From contig JAICTU010000101.1 of NCBI GenBank assembly GCA_025936205.1, forward strand, positions 1-21,562: a stretch of 21,562 bases of DNA, in the 5' to 3' direction. Within the stretch, counting starts at the first letter, position 1, and each line of letters begins with the position of its first letter. The notes beneath the pieces are model-generated. The model made no database searches. It was not told where the DNA came from and worked only from the letters and a program-made list of their open reading frames with translations. Below are positions 21,141 to 21,562 of the stretch, piece after piece. A program made the position numbers and the translations under genes. Source of the DNA: Polyangiaceae bacterium (GTDB lineage Bacteria; Myxococcota; Polyangia; Polyangiales; Polyangiaceae).

Positions 21141-21562
21141 TCAGCGCGCGGCGGTGAGGCTCGGCTTGCTCGGCTTGGCTGCGGCGACCTTCTTGCAGCT
21201 GTCGGGGAGCTTGGGCTGTGCCCCCACGCGCTTCTGGTACGAGTCGACGCCCTTGCTGCGATCCTTCGCGCTCTCGGGGCTGAGCCACCACTCCAGCTCT
21301 TCGCAACCGTCGCCCGGCGGCAGCGCCGGTTGTGCCTGGCACTCCGGGCTATCCGCGGGGCAGGAGAGGCGCACATGAAAGTGCTCATTGTGCCCCCACC
21401 ACGGCCGCAGCTTGCCCAGCCAGGCACGATCTTTCGGTGCCGCGCCGGGCTCTGCGCCTGCCGCGGGCGCCGGGTTGGCCTTGCACAGCTCGCGCTTGAC
21501 CAGCGCATTGACGAAGATGCGCGCCACGTGCGGATCGCTCGCCGCCAGCTCCAGCAACGCCG
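21141..21562 (-). CDS. mepA: MepA-type penicillin-insensitive murein endopeptidase, C-terminal part (5' end outside window)
   Basis: The frame is open to the right edge, so only the last ~140 residues are present. ARIFVNALVKRELC, DRAWLGKLRPWWGHNEHFHVRLSCPADSPEC and LPPGDGCEELEWWL match the C-terminal half of MepA almost word for word (E. coli: 'HMHVRLRCPADSLEC', 'GDGC...L..W'). The H-x-H of EHFHVRL supplies zinc-site residues. The enzyme cuts D-Ala-meso-DAP cross-links in peptidoglycan in the periplasm. Compared with E. coli it carries a small Ala/Pro-rich insert (NPAPAAGAEPGAAP) and a Lys/Ala-rich C-terminal tail (SKGVDSYQKRV...KKVAAAKPSKPS). It converges with the kinase gene across a spacer made of tandem repeats. 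Confidence 0.92.
   Translation of the reverse strand, partial: ALLELAASDPHVARIFVNALVKRELCKANPAPAAGAEPGAAPKDRAWLGKLRPWWGHNEHFHVRLSCPADSPECQAQPALPPGDGCEELEWWLSPESAKDRSKGVDSYQKRVGAQPKLPDSCKKVAAAKPSKPSLTAAR

Noticed and set aside
1..21562. tRNA, rRNA, riboswitch, insertion sequence or prophage genes
   Set aside because: I read both strands for T-loop wording, transposase and integrase motifs and terminal repeats and found none. A covariance-model scan would be needed for small RNAs.

Overview
The window is G+C-rich, gene-dense bacterial chromosome with strong G/C preference at third codon positions. No plasmid, phage, integrase, transposase, CRISPR, tRNA or rRNA signal is visible. A Ser/Thr kinase with a zinc ribbon and a C-terminal formylglycine-generating-enzyme-like domain, a cNMP-binding MscS channel, MepA, Aat, abundant glycosidases and many short tandem repeats together suggest a free-living myxobacterium (Myxococcota, Polyangia-like). 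This is inference from gene content; no marker gene for taxonomy is present.

Layout, left to right. (1) 3-2997, plus strand: the 3' part of an MscS-type channel with a cyclic-nucleotide-binding domain, the nucleoside phosphorylase ppnP, and a cytoplasmic NagZ-like GH3 enzyme. (2) 3014-5385: a small two-helix membrane protein on the minus strand, converging with the first GH3 gene and diverging from a lipoprotein GH3 beta-glucosidase. (3) 5389-7571, minus strand: a GNAT acetyltransferase and the ammonium channel amt, separated by an 11-bp-stem hairpin. (4) 7633-13845, plus strand: an ArsB/NhaD-superfamily transporter, an exported protein built on 15-bp in-frame repeats (GSQLP), an anchored protein with three tandem DsbA-like domains, and an overlapping dctQ-dctM TRAP pair with no substrate-binding gene beside it. 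(5) 14135-15004, plus strand: aat. (6) 15259-19095, minus strand: a SAM methyltransferase, a 2-oxoglutarate/Fe(II) hydroxylase fused to a PDZ-like domain, and a GH43 beta-xylosidase. (7) 19214-21070, plus strand: the zinc-ribbon kinase. It converges on the 3' part of mepA (minus), which runs off the right edge.

Most genes are independent metabolic or envelope functions, not one pathway. Three themes recur: glycan and peptidoglycan processing (two GH3, one GH43, MepA), membrane transport (MscS, Amt, NhaD-like, TRAP), and envelope redox or modification (triple DsbA, hydroxylase-PDZ with a methyltransferase).

The most unusual signals are non-coding or architectural. First, a 25-26 bp palindromic repeat occurs three times, each time at a gene 3' end, and twice it reaches into the C-terminal codons. 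Second, short tandem arrays with 15-bp units recur in both coding and intergenic DNA, and tandem arrays sit on stop codons. One array fills the gap between the hydroxylase and methyltransferase genes with an 8-bp palindrome at exact 15-bp spacing. Third, there are three odd protein architectures: triple DsbA, hydroxylase-PDZ, and a kinase whose FGE-like domain lacks the catalytic cysteine pair. I do not see a complete undescribed defence or mobile system here.
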